Made by a program: the position numbers and the translations under genes. Positions 44,244 through 53,616 of a stretch of 64,000 nt of DNA are shown one piece after another. This DNA comes from Pseudomonas asplenii (GTDB lineage: Bacteria; Pseudomonadota; Gammaproteobacteria; Pseudomonadales; Pseudomonadaceae). The stretch spans positions 405,901 through 469,900 of the forward strand of contig NZ_JSYZ01000003.1 of NCBI RefSeq assembly GCF_001293465.1. The letters are read 5' to 3'. The notes under the pieces are model-generated. The model saw only the letters and a program-made list of their open reading frames with translations. It was not told where the DNA came from and did no database searches. Within the stretch, counting starts at the first letter, position 1. The number at the start of each line of letters is the position of its first letter.

Positions 44244-45770
44244 TTACTTGCCGCTGCTCTCGTGCATCCGGGCCAGCTGGCGTTCCAGCATCGATGGATA
44301 GGGCTCCATCAGTCGCTCGACGCAGCAGGCACCTTCGGGGCTGGCGATCGGGCGGATACGGGCACGCTGGCGAATCAGCGGATCGTCGCTGATCTGCCGC
44401 TCCACCAGCAGCAGGTTGCGGCTGTGTTGCGACAGCGCCAGGGCGTCCTGGGCGGTTTCGGTCAGCAGCAGGTCGATCTGGCTGACGCCGAACAGTTCTT
44501 CGCCAAGGGTCAGACCCAACTGCAGTTGCAGGGTGATGCCGCTGTCGGCGACTTCGATCTGCAACTGGTGGCCCAGGGCCCTGAGCAGTTCGCCGCAGCA
44601 GATGGCGTTGGTCAGGTAGTCGTCGCCGCTGTCCTCGGTGTGGAACAGCATCAGCGTGCTGCCATCGTTGAGGGTGTGCAGTTCGCTCTGGTACAGCGAG
44701 GCGGCCTGGTCCAGACAGTCGCGATAGCGCTCCAGCAGTTCGGTCAGGCGAGCCTTTGGCAGACGGCGCAATTGGTCCTGGGCACCCAGTTGCACGGCAA
44801 GCACCGCGCTGTGCTGGGGCTGTGCGGGAACCACCGGTTTCGCCGCGGCGGTGCCCTGCGGGCCCTCGCGCAGATCGGCGAACGGGTCTTCCTCGTCGTC
44901 CAGTTCGTCGTCCACGCTGTTGCGTGGCGCAGGGCGGGCCGTCGGTCTGGCGGGCGCGGCTGCGCCGCTGTCGAAGCTCGGATCACGCAGGTTGCGCACC
45001 TGGAAACTCTGCCCGGCCGGCGCTTCTTCCTCGTAGTCGTCGTAGTCGATTTCCGGCTCCGGCTCGGGCTCCGGTTTCACCGGGGCAAAGCGCGAATGCA
45101 ACTGGCGGGCGAGGTCGCCGATCTCATCCTGACGCCGGGTGGCCGGGGTGTGTTCGTCCATGTCCCGCAACCAGACCCGCAATTGCAGCAGCGGCGTCGA
45201 GATATGCCGACCCAGACGCAGGCTCAGGGCCAGGGCCAGGGCCAGCAGGATGGCGCTGAGGATGCCCATGCTTTGCAGGCTGATGGTCATCGGCTGCTGG
45301 AACTGGGCCATGTCCAGGCTGATCCGCAGGTTGCCGGCAGTCACGTCCTGGAAGGTGATCTTGGTCTGGTAGACGCCTTCGGTCTCGCCCAGCAGGCCGC
45401 TTTTCGGGCGCTGGCCGGCTTCGGCGAGGATCCGGTTGTCGACGCTGTAGATCGCCGCATGGGCCACCAGCGGGTTCTTCGTCAGGTTGTTGAGCAGCAC
45501 GTTGAGGCTGAGGATGTCGTTGGACACCAGCAGCTCGGTCGCCGAGGTGGCGGTCTGGGTGGTCAGGCTCTGGCCAAGGGCGTCGGCCTGCTGGTGCATG
45601 GCTTCCTTGAACTGCAGCCCCATCACGCAGGCGTAGATCACCAGCGCCAGCGCGACGAGAATCACGTTGTGGCTGGCAATACGCAGTGCAATCGGTACCC
45701 GGCGGTGACGCAATGCCCGGAAGATCAGCAGGAAGAAGTTATCGGTTTTGACTGGCGTGGGCCGGTTCAC
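44244..45770 (-). CDS. YtjB/AhpA-like membrane protein with HAMP-like region
   Basis: Predicted product of 508 residues. Two membrane segments (about 35-52 and 165-190) flank a periplasmic domain of about 115 residues; then comes a HAMP-like stretch (RLGRHISTPLLQLRVWLRDM) and EIGDLARQLHS. An acidic and Pro-rich linker (about 230-305, PEPEPEPEIDYDDYEEE) leads to a C-terminal globular domain similar to cyclase-like folds. E. coli ytjB (smp) is likewise divergent from serB. Function not established. Confidence 0.75.
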   Translation of the reverse strand: MNRPTPVKTDNFFLLIFRALRHRRVPIALRIASHNVILVALALVIYACVMGLQFKEAMHQQADALGQSLTTQTATSATELLVSNDILSLNVLLNNLTKNPLVAHAAIYSVDNRILAEAGQRPKSGLLGETEGVYQTKITFQDVTAGNLRISLDMAQFQQPMTISLQSMGILSAILLALALALSLRLGRHISTPLLQLRVWLRDMDEHTPATRRQDEIGDLARQLHSRFAPVKPEPEPEPEIDYDDYEEEAPAGQSFQVRNLRDPSFDSGAAAPARPTARPAPRNSVDDELDDEEDPFADLREGPQGTAAAKPVVPAQPQHSAVLAVQLGAQDQLRRLPKARLTELLERYRDCLDQAASLYQSELHTLNDGSTLMLFHTEDSGDDYLTNAICCGELLRALGHQLQIEVADSGITLQLQLGLTLGEELFGVSQIDLLLTETAQDALALSQHSRNLLLVERQISDDPLIRQRARIRPIASPEGACCVERLMEPYPSMLERQLARMHESSGK

Positions 45771-45902
45771 TGAGCGCGGCTCTTTTGTCCGTGAAGTTGA
45801 CGCGCAGTATAGCGAGAGGCCCTAGACCGGCAAAGCGCTGGCGGTGCCGATGGTCACTGAAAGTGGGTAGAATGCGACTTTTTTAACGAACGGGGGTGCG
45901 CT

Positions 45903-47114
45903 TTGCGCGAAATCGTCCTGATTAACATCACCGGTGGCGACCGTCCGGGTCTCACCGCAGCCATTACCGGCGTGCTGGCGCAAGGTGGTGTGAACATTCT
46001 CGACATCGGTCAGGCGGTTATCCACGACACCCTGTCGTTCGGCATCCTGGTCGAGGTACCCGGCGGCGAGCAGTCGCCGGTGCTGCAGCAGGTGCGGTCC
46101 ACGGCCGATGGCCTGGAGCAGCAGGTGCGCTTCACGGCGGTCTCGGAAGACGACTACCGGCGCTGGGTCGCCAGCGAGGGCCAGGATCGGCATATCGTCA
46201 CCCTGCTGAGCCGCAAGGTCACTGCCGAGCAGGTGCAGCGGGTCAGTGCGATCACTGCGCGCCACGGCCTGAACATCGAACGTATCGACCGCCTGTCGGC
46301 GCGTCTGCCGCTGGACGTTGCGACTGCATTGAGCAAGGCCTGTATCGAGTTCTCGGTACAGGGTGCGGCGGCCGACCCGCAGGCCTTGCGCGCCGAATTC
46401 CTGGGCCTGGCCCAGGAGCTGAACATCGACGTGGCCTTCCAGGAGGATTCGCTGTTCCGTCGCAACCGGCGCCTGGCGGTATTCGACATGGACTCCACGC
46501 TGATCGAGGCCGAAGTCATCGACGAACTGGCCAAGGCCGCCGGCGTGGGCGAGCAGGTCTCGGCGATCACCGAGCGGGCGATGGCCGGCGAGCTGGATTT
46601 CCGCGCCAGTTTCAAGGAGCGCCTGGCGCTGCTCAAGGGGTTGGATGTCAGCGTGCTGGACTCGATCGGCGCCTCGCTGCGTCTGACCGAAGGCGCCGAA
46701 GTCCTGTTTGCCGAACTCAAGCGCCTGGGCTACAAGACCGCGATCCTGTCCGGCGGTTTCACCTACTTCGCCCGGCAGTTGCAGGCCAGGCTGGGGATCG
46801 ACTACGTCTTCGCCAACGAGCTGGAAGTGGTCGACGGCCAGTGCACCGGTGTCGCGATCGAGCCGATCGTCGATGCCCAGCGCAAGGCCGACCTGCTGCG
46901 TGAACTGGCTGGCAAGGAAGGCCTGAGCCTGGAGCAGACCATTGCGGTGGGGGATGGTGCCAACGACCTGCCGATGCTGGCGATCGCCGGCCTGGGCGTG
47001 GCGTTCCGGGCCAAGCCGCTGGTCAAGCAATCGGCCAGGCAGGCCATTTCGACCCTTGGCCTGGATGGGGTGCTGTATCTGCTGGGCATGCAGGACCGTC
47101 ACGGCCGCAACTGA
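45903..47114 (+). CDS. serB: Phosphoserine phosphatase
   Basis: Predicted product of 403 residues. Two ACT-like regulatory domains (about 1-175) precede a HAD phosphatase domain with the nucleophile motif AVFDMDSTLIEAEVIDELA, LSGGFTYFA and VGDGANDLPML. It makes L-serine from phosphoserine. TTG 45903 is the start, with GGGGGTG upstream; the next residues REIVLINITGGDRPGL are the family N-terminus. A -10-like TAGAAT lies at 45868-45873. Confidence 0.94.
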   Translation: MREIVLINITGGDRPGLTAAITGVLAQGGVNILDIGQAVIHDTLSFGILVEVPGGEQSPVLQQVRSTADGLEQQVRFTAVSEDDYRRWVASEGQDRHIVTLLSRKVTAEQVQRVSAITARHGLNIERIDRLSARLPLDVATALSKACIEFSVQGAAADPQALRAEFLGLAQELNIDVAFQEDSLFRRNRRLAVFDMDSTLIEAEVIDELAKAAGVGEQVSAITERAMAGELDFRASFKERLALLKGLDVSVLDSIGASLRLTEGAEVLFAELKRLGYKTAILSGGFTYFARQLQARLGIDYVFANELEVVDGQCTGVAIEPIVDAQRKADLLRELAGKEGLSLEQTIAVGDGANDLPMLAIAGLGVAFRAKPLVKQSARQAISTLGLDGVLYLLGMQDRHGRN

Positions 47115-47160
47115 TGGCCCGTCCTTGCCCGGGCGGGTTCATGTGCCCAGGCACCTGATA

Positions 47161-47224
47161 GCGGGCTTGCAGGCGCAGGGCTTGCCCGCGAAGCTTTCAG
47201 CGCCCGTGAGGGCGCCTTCGCGGG
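47161..47224. repeat. REP-like element after serB
   Basis: GGCTTGCCCGCGAAG (47179-47193) and CTTCGCGGG (47216-47224) form a complementary pair, with GCGCCC-GTGA-GGGCGC as an inner hairpin. The sequence shares GGCTTGCCCGCGAA with the doublet after thiC. It fills most of the gap between converging serB and the PilZ-like gene. Confidence 0.65.
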
Positions 47225-47267
47225 AACGTCGGATCGCCGAACCGCCGCTGCTGCAGGCGGTGCTCTT

Positions 47268-49073
47268 CTAGAGCGTTTTCCACAGTGAGCCGAAATCTTC
47301 CTCTGGGCCCGCTACGCCGGCTCCCGAGGTCTCGTTCCTGACCGTTGCCGGCTGTTCGAACAGTCGATATTCGAACTGGTTGAAACTGCCGGTACTGGCC
47401 TTTCGGTTATTCAGCCCGGCGCGACGCTCCTCGCCATGGGTGTTGATCATCACCTTGTGACCTTCCTGGAACGGCAGGCGCGGTGCCAGCAAGGTGGCGG
47501 GCACGCCGATGGCGCTGATTTCCGGCAGCAGCAGGGCGCGCAGGTACTGGCTGTTTTCCTCGCTGTTGCGCACCAGTTGCAGGCCGCATGGCTGGGCATG
47601 GGGGGCGATCAGTTCGATGCCCATCTGCGTACCGCCGCTGCGCACCTGGCGAATCCAGCGTACCACCGCGACGCTCCAGCCCTGGGACGTCGCATCCTGA
47701 ATGCCCACCAGTTCGCCCGCCTGCAGTTGGCTGGGGACTTCCCGCGGCCAGGCCAGGCAGTAACCGCCAGGGCTGTGGTTGATGATCTGCAGGCTGAAGG
47801 TCGGGAAATCCTCGGCGCTGTTGGCCGCCGCCTGGCTGATTTCGGCTTCCGTCGGGTGATACTGGATTTCCTCGTAGGGCAGCAATGTGTCGGCGCTGCT
47901 CTGGCGTTCGGCATCGAAAGCCAGGGTCCAGCTGTCCTTCTGGCTGCTGTTGGCCAGTTGCGCGGTGAAATGCGCGGCGCGACTGGCGTTCGGGCTCTTG
48001 AGAAGCTCGCTGAAGGAACGTTGCCCGCCCAGGTAGAAATGCAGGGCACTCATGCCGATGCACAGGGTGAGGGAGCCCTGTCCCGGTGTGCGCTGGAAAC
48101 TCCGTTCGGCTGATTCGCCCCAGGCCGCGCAGAGGTGCTGCAGGGTGTCCAGGCTCAGGCCACTGGGCACCAGCAGGCGCGAGTGGCTGCGCTGCTCGAC
48201 GGGCAGGTCGAGGTATTCCTTCATGGCCTCGACCAGACTCAGGGTGTTGATGCCCATCAGACCGGGCTGTTGCTCGGCGGCGAACAGCGAGGTGTAGCGT
48301 GGCGGTGCATCGGCCTGTGGGGCAACGGCGAACAGGCTCGATGCCAGGCCGGCATCCTGCAGCTTGACCAGCGTGCTCCAGGGTTCGAGGACTTCCGCCA
48401 GCCGGGCGATATTGTTCTGGCGCATCTGGTTGCAGCGTGAACAACCCAGCAGCAGCGCGACAATGTAGGTCTGCTCGATGGTCAGTGACGGGGTCTGGCT
48501 GGCCAGTTCGTCACGGACCGGGTTGTGCTGCAGTTGATGGGCAATGGCGACCTGGTACAACTGGTGCACTTCGAGCCACAGGCCTTCCGGCACCGGGCAG
48601 TACAACTGGCTGGCCCGGACCAGCGGGCCATTGAGGCAGTGCAGGGCACGCTGCAAGGCCATGGTCAGCAGCCCGGCGCGTTCCTTGCTGAACCTGGACG
48701 CGACACGCATCGCGATCTGCTTGTAGCCGATGGCCAGGTGATTCTGCAAAGCCTGGCAGAGGTTGGCGACCTTGCGTGGACGCTCATCGAGTACGACGGA
48801 CTGGTTGAGGAAATGCCGCTCCAGGTGCTTGCAGACGTAATACACCTCGGGGCGTATCAGTTCGAGCAACTGCAGGCGGTTTTCGCTGGGGGTGAGCAAC
48901 TGGTTGAGTTCGGCCAGCCCCTGATACAGCAGGCGCGCGGTCTCACCGAGGTTGGCTTTTGGCAGTTCGGCGATCCAGCGTCTCAGATCACGCGGTGTGC
49001 CATCGCAGAATGACAGGCTCGACTGCGTGGGTGTTGGCGCGCGCAACAACAGATGGGGGCTTGGATTGCTCAT
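47268..49073 (-). CDS. Large conserved protein with a degenerate PilZ-like C-terminal domain
   Basis: Predicted product of 601 residues. The first 400 residues are helix-rich and have no motif I can name. Near residue 430 comes SLQIINHSPGGYCLAW followed by ELVGIQDATSQGWSVAVVRWIR and MGIELIAP, which looks like the beta-barrel of PilZ ((D/N)hSxxG), but no RxxxR stands before it. Cyclic-di-GMP binding is thus doubtful. Pseudomonad homologues lie near psd. It is divergent from nothing and faces serB. Confidence 0.6.
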   Translation of the reverse strand: MSNPSPHLLLRAPTPTQSSLSFCDGTPRDLRRWIAELPKANLGETARLLYQGLAELNQLLTPSENRLQLLELIRPEVYYVCKHLERHFLNQSVVLDERPRKVANLCQALQNHLAIGYKQIAMRVASRFSKERAGLLTMALQRALHCLNGPLVRASQLYCPVPEGLWLEVHQLYQVAIAHQLQHNPVRDELASQTPSLTIEQTYIVALLLGCSRCNQMRQNNIARLAEVLEPWSTLVKLQDAGLASSLFAVAPQADAPPRYTSLFAAEQQPGLMGINTLSLVEAMKEYLDLPVEQRSHSRLLVPSGLSLDTLQHLCAAWGESAERSFQRTPGQGSLTLCIGMSALHFYLGGQRSFSELLKSPNASRAAHFTAQLANSSQKDSWTLAFDAERQSSADTLLPYEEIQYHPTEAEISQAAANSAEDFPTFSLQIINHSPGGYCLAWPREVPSQLQAGELVGIQDATSQGWSVAVVRWIRQVRSGGTQMGIELIAPHAQPCGLQLVRNSEENSQYLRALLLPEISAIGVPATLLAPRLPFQEGHKVMINTHGEERRAGLNNRKASTGSFNQFEYRLFEQPATVRNETSGAGVAGPEEDFGSLWKTL

Positions 49074-49271
49074 CTAACGGGCCAGCTCCAGCAAGGAAAA
49101 CGTGCATCGTCCATCGGCAAGGTGACAAAAAATTGGTGGCAATATAATGCCACGACTCTAACAGCAATACGGTACAGGTGCATCGTTGGTGGTCGGCTCA
49201 GATTGCGACCGATTGTCCGTGGTATGACCTCGCGGGTTCGAGCGGCGTCGGACCGCGAGGTCACCAGCCTA

Positions 49272-50135
49272 TCAGGCGTCCTTGGGCAAGCCCAGGCCCT
49301 GGCCCATGGCCACCGTCGAACCGGCTGCCAGGCCTTCGGCCCATTTCACCTGGTCCGGACCGAACAGAACGATGGCGGTCGAACCCAGCTTGAAGCGCCC
49401 GAGTTCGGCGCCCTTTTCCAGATGGATCGGCGCACGGGCCGCTTCATCGTAGCGGAACGTCTTGAGTTCGCGCTTGGGGGGCGTGACCAGGCCGGCCCAG
49501 ACGGTTTCCACCGAGGCGACGATCATCGCGCCGACCAGCACCACGGCCATCGGCCCGCGCTCGGTGTCGAACAGGCAGACGACGCGCTCGTTGCGGGCGA
49601 ACAGTTCCGGTACGTTCTCGGCGGTGGTCTGGTTGACCGAGAACAGACGGCCTGGCACGTAGACCATTTCGCGCAGGGTGCCGGCCAGCGGCATGTGGAC
49701 CCGATGATAGTCCTTGGGCGACAGGTAGATCGTGGCGAACTCGCCGCCCATGAACGGCGCGGCCAGTGCGGCATCGCCGCCCAGCAACTCGAGGGCGCTG
49801 AAGCTGTGGCCCTTGGCCTGGAAGATCCGGCCGTGTTCGATCGGGCCGAGCTGGCTGACGGCGCCGTCGGCCGGGCAGAGGATCGCCCCCGGGGTCGGGT
49901 CGAGCGGCCGCGCGCCGTCTTTCAGGGCGCGGGTGAAGAAGGCGTTGAAATGCTCGTAGGCGGTCAGGTCTTCAACCAGCGCCTGGGACATGTCCACTTG
50001 GTAGCGCTTGGCGAACCAGGCGGTGAAGGCGTTCTTGAACCAGCGCACCCGGCATTCGGCGATGCAGCCGGCCAGGCGCGACAGCAGGTGGTGAGGCAGC
50101 AGGTACTGGCTGAGGATGAACAAACTCTTTTTCAT
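49272..50135 (-). CDS. psd: Phosphatidylserine decarboxylase proenzyme
   Basis: Predicted product of 287 residues. It makes phosphatidylethanolamine at the inner membrane. The self-cleavage site is the LGST motif in [12 protein letters not shown] near the C-terminus, where Ser becomes the pyruvoyl group. [11 protein letters not shown] is the catalytic His region. ATG 50135 has AAGGAT upstream. It forms a pair with rhdA on the minus strand, 18 bases apart. Confidence 0.96.
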   Translation of the reverse strand: MKKSLFILSQYLLPHHLLSRLAGCIAECRVRWFKNAFTAWFAKRYQVDMSQALVEDLTAYEHFNAFFTRALKDGARPLDPTPGAILCPADGAVSQLGPIEHGRIFQAKGHSFSALELLGGDAALAAPFMGGEFATIYLSPKDYHRVHMPLAGTLREMVYVPGRLFSVNQTTAENVPELFARNERVVCLFDTERGPMAVVLVGAMIVASVETVWAGLVTPPKRELKTFRYDEAARAPIHLEKGAELGRFKLGSTAIVLFGPDQVKWAEGLAAGSTVAMGQGLGLPKDA

Positions 50136-50153
50136 CAAGGATCCTTGGGAATC

Positions 50154-50969
50154 TCAAATCTCTACAGGGGTGTCGGGGTGGTTGCCCCATTCGCCCCAGG
50201 AGCCGGCATAACCCTTGACGCGCGGATAACCGAGCGCCTTGGCCACCAGATAGGTGAAGCCGGAGCGGTGGTGGGTCTGGCAATGGGTGATCACTTCCTT
50301 GTCGGGAGTGATGCCCAGGCTGTCGAGGATTGCCGGCATATCCTTGCGGATGCGCAGGCTGCGCGCCTTGTCCATGCCGGCGGTCCATTCGAAGTTGACT
50401 GCGCCTGGAATGTGTCCGCCCTTGGCGGCCAGCACCTTCTCGCCGGAATACTCCAATGGGCCGCGGGCGTCCCAGATCGCCAGGTCGGGCGCGCCCAGGC
50501 GCGACTGCAGGTAATCGCGGGTGGCGGTCGGTTCGTCGTGCAGGGTCAGGGCAACCGGGCCGCCGGCAACCGCCGGGATGTCCTCGGACACCGGCAGGCC
50601 TTCGTCCAGCCACGCCAGCAGGCCGCCGTCGAGGTAGTGGTAGCGGGTGTGGCCGATGACATCCAGCAGCCAGATGAAACGGCCGGCCCAGCCGCCGCCT
50701 TCATCGTCGTAGACCACGTAGACCGCGTCCGGGTTGTGGCCCAGTTCGCCGAACAGGGCTTCGAGCGCCTCTTGCGGTGGCATCAGCCCCGGAGCCGGTG
50801 GCTGGCCCAACTGGGTACGCTTGGGGTCGACGAAACGTGCGCCGGGGATATGCCCCGCGCCGTAGCGGGCGCTGCTGGTCAGGTCCACCAGGATCAGCCC
50901 GGGGGTGTCGAGGCGCGGCAGCAGGTCGCTGGGCTCGATCACCAGCGGCAAGCCAGAGAAGTCAGGCAT
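50154..50969 (-). CDS. rhdA: Thiosulfate sulfurtransferase (rhodanese)
   Basis: Predicted product of 271 residues, two rhodanese domains. The active-site loop is CQTHHRSG with Cys230, as in Azotobacter RhdA, also at residue 230. The N-terminal domain is the inactive one. It moves sulfur from thiosulfate to cyanide or other thiophilic acceptors; in Pseudomonas a role in cyanide tolerance and sulfur supply is considered. It precedes psd in a likely two-gene operon. Confidence 0.93.
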   Translation of the reverse strand: MPDFSGLPLVIEPSDLLPRLDTPGLILVDLTSSARYGAGHIPGARFVDPKRTQLGQPPAPGLMPPQEALEALFGELGHNPDAVYVVYDDEGGGWAGRFIWLLDVIGHTRYHYLDGGLLAWLDEGLPVSEDIPAVAGGPVALTLHDEPTATRDYLQSRLGAPDLAIWDARGPLEYSGEKVLAAKGGHIPGAVNFEWTAGMDKARSLRIRKDMPAILDSLGITPDKEVITHCQTHHRSGFTYLVAKALGYPRVKGYAGSWGEWGNHPDTPVEI

Positions 50970-51012
50970 GTGGGTTCTCCTGGACGCAAAGGGGAGGATT
51001 GTAGCGCAAGCT

Positions 51013-52554
51013 TCAGGCGCTGCGGTTGGTAAAGGCGTGCAGCGCCTTTTCGATGCATTGCATGGTTTTGCCGAAGGCTTGCACGGTGATCTCCGAAAAC
51101 GGCACGCCCGCCTGGTCGGCCAGGATCACCATCACCACCCGACCGTTGTTGCTCAGCGAGCGCAACAGCAGGTGTTCGCCGGGAAGGAATTGCGCCCGCA
51201 GGCTGTTGGGCAGCAGTGCCTGGAACTGGCGAGCGTTTTCTGGCGACAGGCGAATCTGCGCGGGCTGGTTCATCAGTCGTTGCAGCAGCGTGCTCTGGGC
51301 CACCTGCAGGATCAGATTGCTCGCCTCGGCGGGAAGGCCGGCGGTCTGGTGCACCCGCAGTGCGCTGCGGCTGCGGTCGGTCATCAGGATCATCACCCGG
51401 CGCAGGCCGCAGGCCGCCAGGGCGTCGCGGGCCACGGTGGTCAGGTGCATGGCGTTGGTGAAACGGCTGGGTTCGGCCAGCAGTTGTGCGCAGTGCCTGC
51501 GCCAGAGCCCCATCGCCGCGGCGTCAGGGGCAGCGGCCGGCAACAGGTCGGCATGCACGCGGCGCACATGCCACGGCCAGATCAGAGCCTCGGCCGGGTG
51601 CCACAGGTCCTGCATCGAATGCTGGTTGGCGCTCTGGGCCGCTTGCTGGTGGATCTGTTGCTGCAACTCGTTCATCGGCTGCTGCAGGTACAGGCTCGAC
51701 AGGTACTGCCAGCGCAGGCAGTGCGGGCTGTCCCAGGCCTGTTGTGCCGCCACGGCCAGGCCGTTGGCCAGCAATACGGTGTTGGCGGGCTGGTTCAGCC
51801 AGCGGCGCAGTTCGGGGTCGGCATCCAGTTGCTGTTGCTGGTGCAGGGGGCTCTCATTGTCGCGGGCGATATGCAGTGCCTGGGCGAGGGTCTTGCGTTC
51901 GTTGAGCAGCGTTTGATAACCCTGGGTCACCCACACTGGCAGGCGCCAGAACTCGGCCATGGCCTGGCATAGCTCCAGCAGGCGCACGCCGAACAGCTCC
52001 CGTTCGACCCTGGCGGCGGGCTCGTGCTTGTGCAGCACCCGCAGTTCCCAGGTTTCGAGCAGCCTGGGGTGGGTCAGTGCCAGTGGCCACAGGGGGGCCA
52101 GGAACAGCAGGCTGCCCCAGTGGATATCCTGCCAGAGCCGGGCCAGGCGGGCGGCAAACAGGCCGTTGGCCTGCTGGCTGGCATGCTGGCTGATCAGTTG
52201 CAACTGGCGCAGGGCGATCGGAATGTCTTCGGGCAGTCGTGCGGGCAGGCGCTCAAGCAACTCCTCGGTACGTTTCAGACCGAGGCGATTGATCGCGATC
52301 TCGAGGTTTTCGGCCGGCTCGGTCATGCTGCCGTGGGTGTGATGGTTGGCTTCGCAGATCACGCTCAGCGCCAGGGCCGGGCTATCCTGCATCAGCTCGG
52401 CGATGTCGCGCAGCGAGCTGCGGCTGTCGCGGATGGCCCGGCAGACGCGGTCGTGGCTGTCCTGCGGGACGGGCAGGCGAACGCCCTGCAACAGCCTGGT
52501 CCAGCCTTGCAGGGTGTTCGGTCTTGCACTGGACACAGCCGTTTGATTCGTCAT
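51013..52554 (-). CDS. HDOD domain signalling protein
   Basis: Predicted product of 513 residues. Residues about 20-220 are an HDOD domain (LPVPQDSHDRVCRAIRDS, DIAELMQDSPALALSVI, EIAINRLGLKRTEELL). The middle is Gln-rich and helical, and the last 150 residues look like a GAF-type sensor (RRVMILMTDRSRSALRVHQTAGLP). HDOD proteins act in signalling without enzyme activity. It is divergent from motAB, which hints at a motility link but does not prove it. Confidence 0.78.
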   Translation of the reverse strand: MTNQTAVSSARPNTLQGWTRLLQGVRLPVPQDSHDRVCRAIRDSRSSLRDIAELMQDSPALALSVICEANHHTHGSMTEPAENLEIAINRLGLKRTEELLERLPARLPEDIPIALRQLQLISQHASQQANGLFAARLARLWQDIHWGSLLFLAPLWPLALTHPRLLETWELRVLHKHEPAARVERELFGVRLLELCQAMAEFWRLPVWVTQGYQTLLNERKTLAQALHIARDNESPLHQQQQLDADPELRRWLNQPANTVLLANGLAVAAQQAWDSPHCLRWQYLSSLYLQQPMNELQQQIHQQAAQSANQHSMQDLWHPAEALIWPWHVRRVHADLLPAAAPDAAAMGLWRRHCAQLLAEPSRFTNAMHLTTVARDALAACGLRRVMILMTDRSRSALRVHQTAGLPAEASNLILQVAQSTLLQRLMNQPAQIRLSPENARQFQALLPNSLRAQFLPGEHLLLRSLSNNGRVVMVILADQAGVPFSEITVQAFGKTMQCIEKALHAFTNRSA

Positions 52555-52667
52555 GATTAAGCGCGATCATCACCATAAATGCGCCCGGAACGGGCCTGAC
52601 GGCGCTGCGCTGGTCCTGCCGCCGAGGCCATGCACTGCCGGTTTTCTGGCTTTTCGCCTGAACTGGC

Positions 52668-52694
52668 TATAGTCTGGCGCAGTTTCGCCGATAA
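52668..52694 (+). promoter_or_regulatory. Sigma-28 (FliA) promoter for motAB
   Basis: TATA (52668-52671), 15 bases, GCCGATAA (52687-52694). The consensus is TAAA-N15-GCCGATAA: the -10 is exact, the spacing is exact and the -35 differs at one base. It lies 67 bases before motA and directly supports late-class flagellar expression. No other gene feature is visible in the 207-base gap. Confidence 0.85.
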
Positions 52695-52761
52695 GTAGAA
52701 GAAGAGATTTACTAACTTCCGAATATGACCTTGAACCCGACTCAACAAGTACTCTCATTCT

Positions 52762-53613
52762 ATGGCTAAAATCATCGGCATCATTGTCGTATTCGCGAGC
52801 GTGCTCGGCGGGTACGTGCTCTCCCACGGCAAGATTGCGGCGCTGATCCAGCCCTTCGAGGTCTTGATCATCGGTGGTGCGGCGCTGGGTGCTTTCCTGC
52901 AGTCCAACCCCGGCTACATGACCATGCACGTGGTCAAGAAATCCCTGAGCATGTTCGGCTCGCGCTTCAGCCACACCTTCTATATGGAAGTGCTCGGCCT
53001 GATCTACGAGATCCTCAACAAGAGCCGTCGTGAAGGCATGATGGCGATCGAGGGTGACATCGAGGATGCCGCGGCCAGCCCGATCTTCGCCAAGTACCCC
53101 GCCGTTCTGAAGGATGAGCGCATGACCGCGTTCATCTGCGACTACCTGCGCATCATGTCCTCGGGCAACATGGCTCCCCATGAGCTGGAAGGCCTGTTCG
53201 ACATGGAACTGCTGAGCATGAAGGAAGAACTCGAGCATCCATCCCATGCCGTTACCGGCGTGGCCGACGGCATGCCCGGCTTCGGTATCGTCGCGGCGGT
53301 ACTGGGCATCGTGGTGACCATGGCCTCCCTGGGCGATGGCGACCAGAAGTCCATCGGTCTGCACGTGGGTGCGGCACTGGTGGGGACCTTCTTCGGTATT
53401 CTCGCCGCCTATGGCTTCTTCGGTCCGCTGGCGCAATCCCTGGCCCACGATGCCAAGGAAGAACTGAACGTCTACGAGGCGATCAAGGCCTCCCTGGTGG
53501 CCTCGGCCTCCGGCATGCCGCCTTCGCTGGCAGTGGAATTCGGGCGCAAGGTGCTCTATCCGAAGCATCGGCCGAGCTTCGCCGAGCTGGAACAAGCGGT
53601 TCGCGGTCGCTGA
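52762..53613 (+). CDS. motA: Flagellar stator protein MotA
   Basis: Predicted product of 283 residues, four membrane segments. KIIGIIVVFASVLGGYVLSHG is segment 1; GMPGFGIVAAVLGIVVTMASLG and HVGAALVGTFFGILAAYGFFGPLA are the pore helices with the two conserved Pro. It forms the proton-driven stator with MotB. It lies behind a FliA promoter and motB starts three bases after its stop. Length matches PAO1 MotA (283). Confidence 0.96.
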   Translation: MAKIIGIIVVFASVLGGYVLSHGKIAALIQPFEVLIIGGAALGAFLQSNPGYMTMHVVKKSLSMFGSRFSHTFYMEVLGLIYEILNKSRREGMMAIEGDIEDAAASPIFAKYPAVLKDERMTAFICDYLRIMSSGNMAPHELEGLFDMELLSMKEELEHPSHAVTGVADGMPGFGIVAAVLGIVVTMASLGDGDQKSIGLHVGAALVGTFFGILAAYGFFGPLAQSLAHDAKEELNVYEAIKASLVASASGMPPSLAVEFGRKVLYPKHRPSFAELEQAVRGR

Positions 53614-53616
53614 GTC

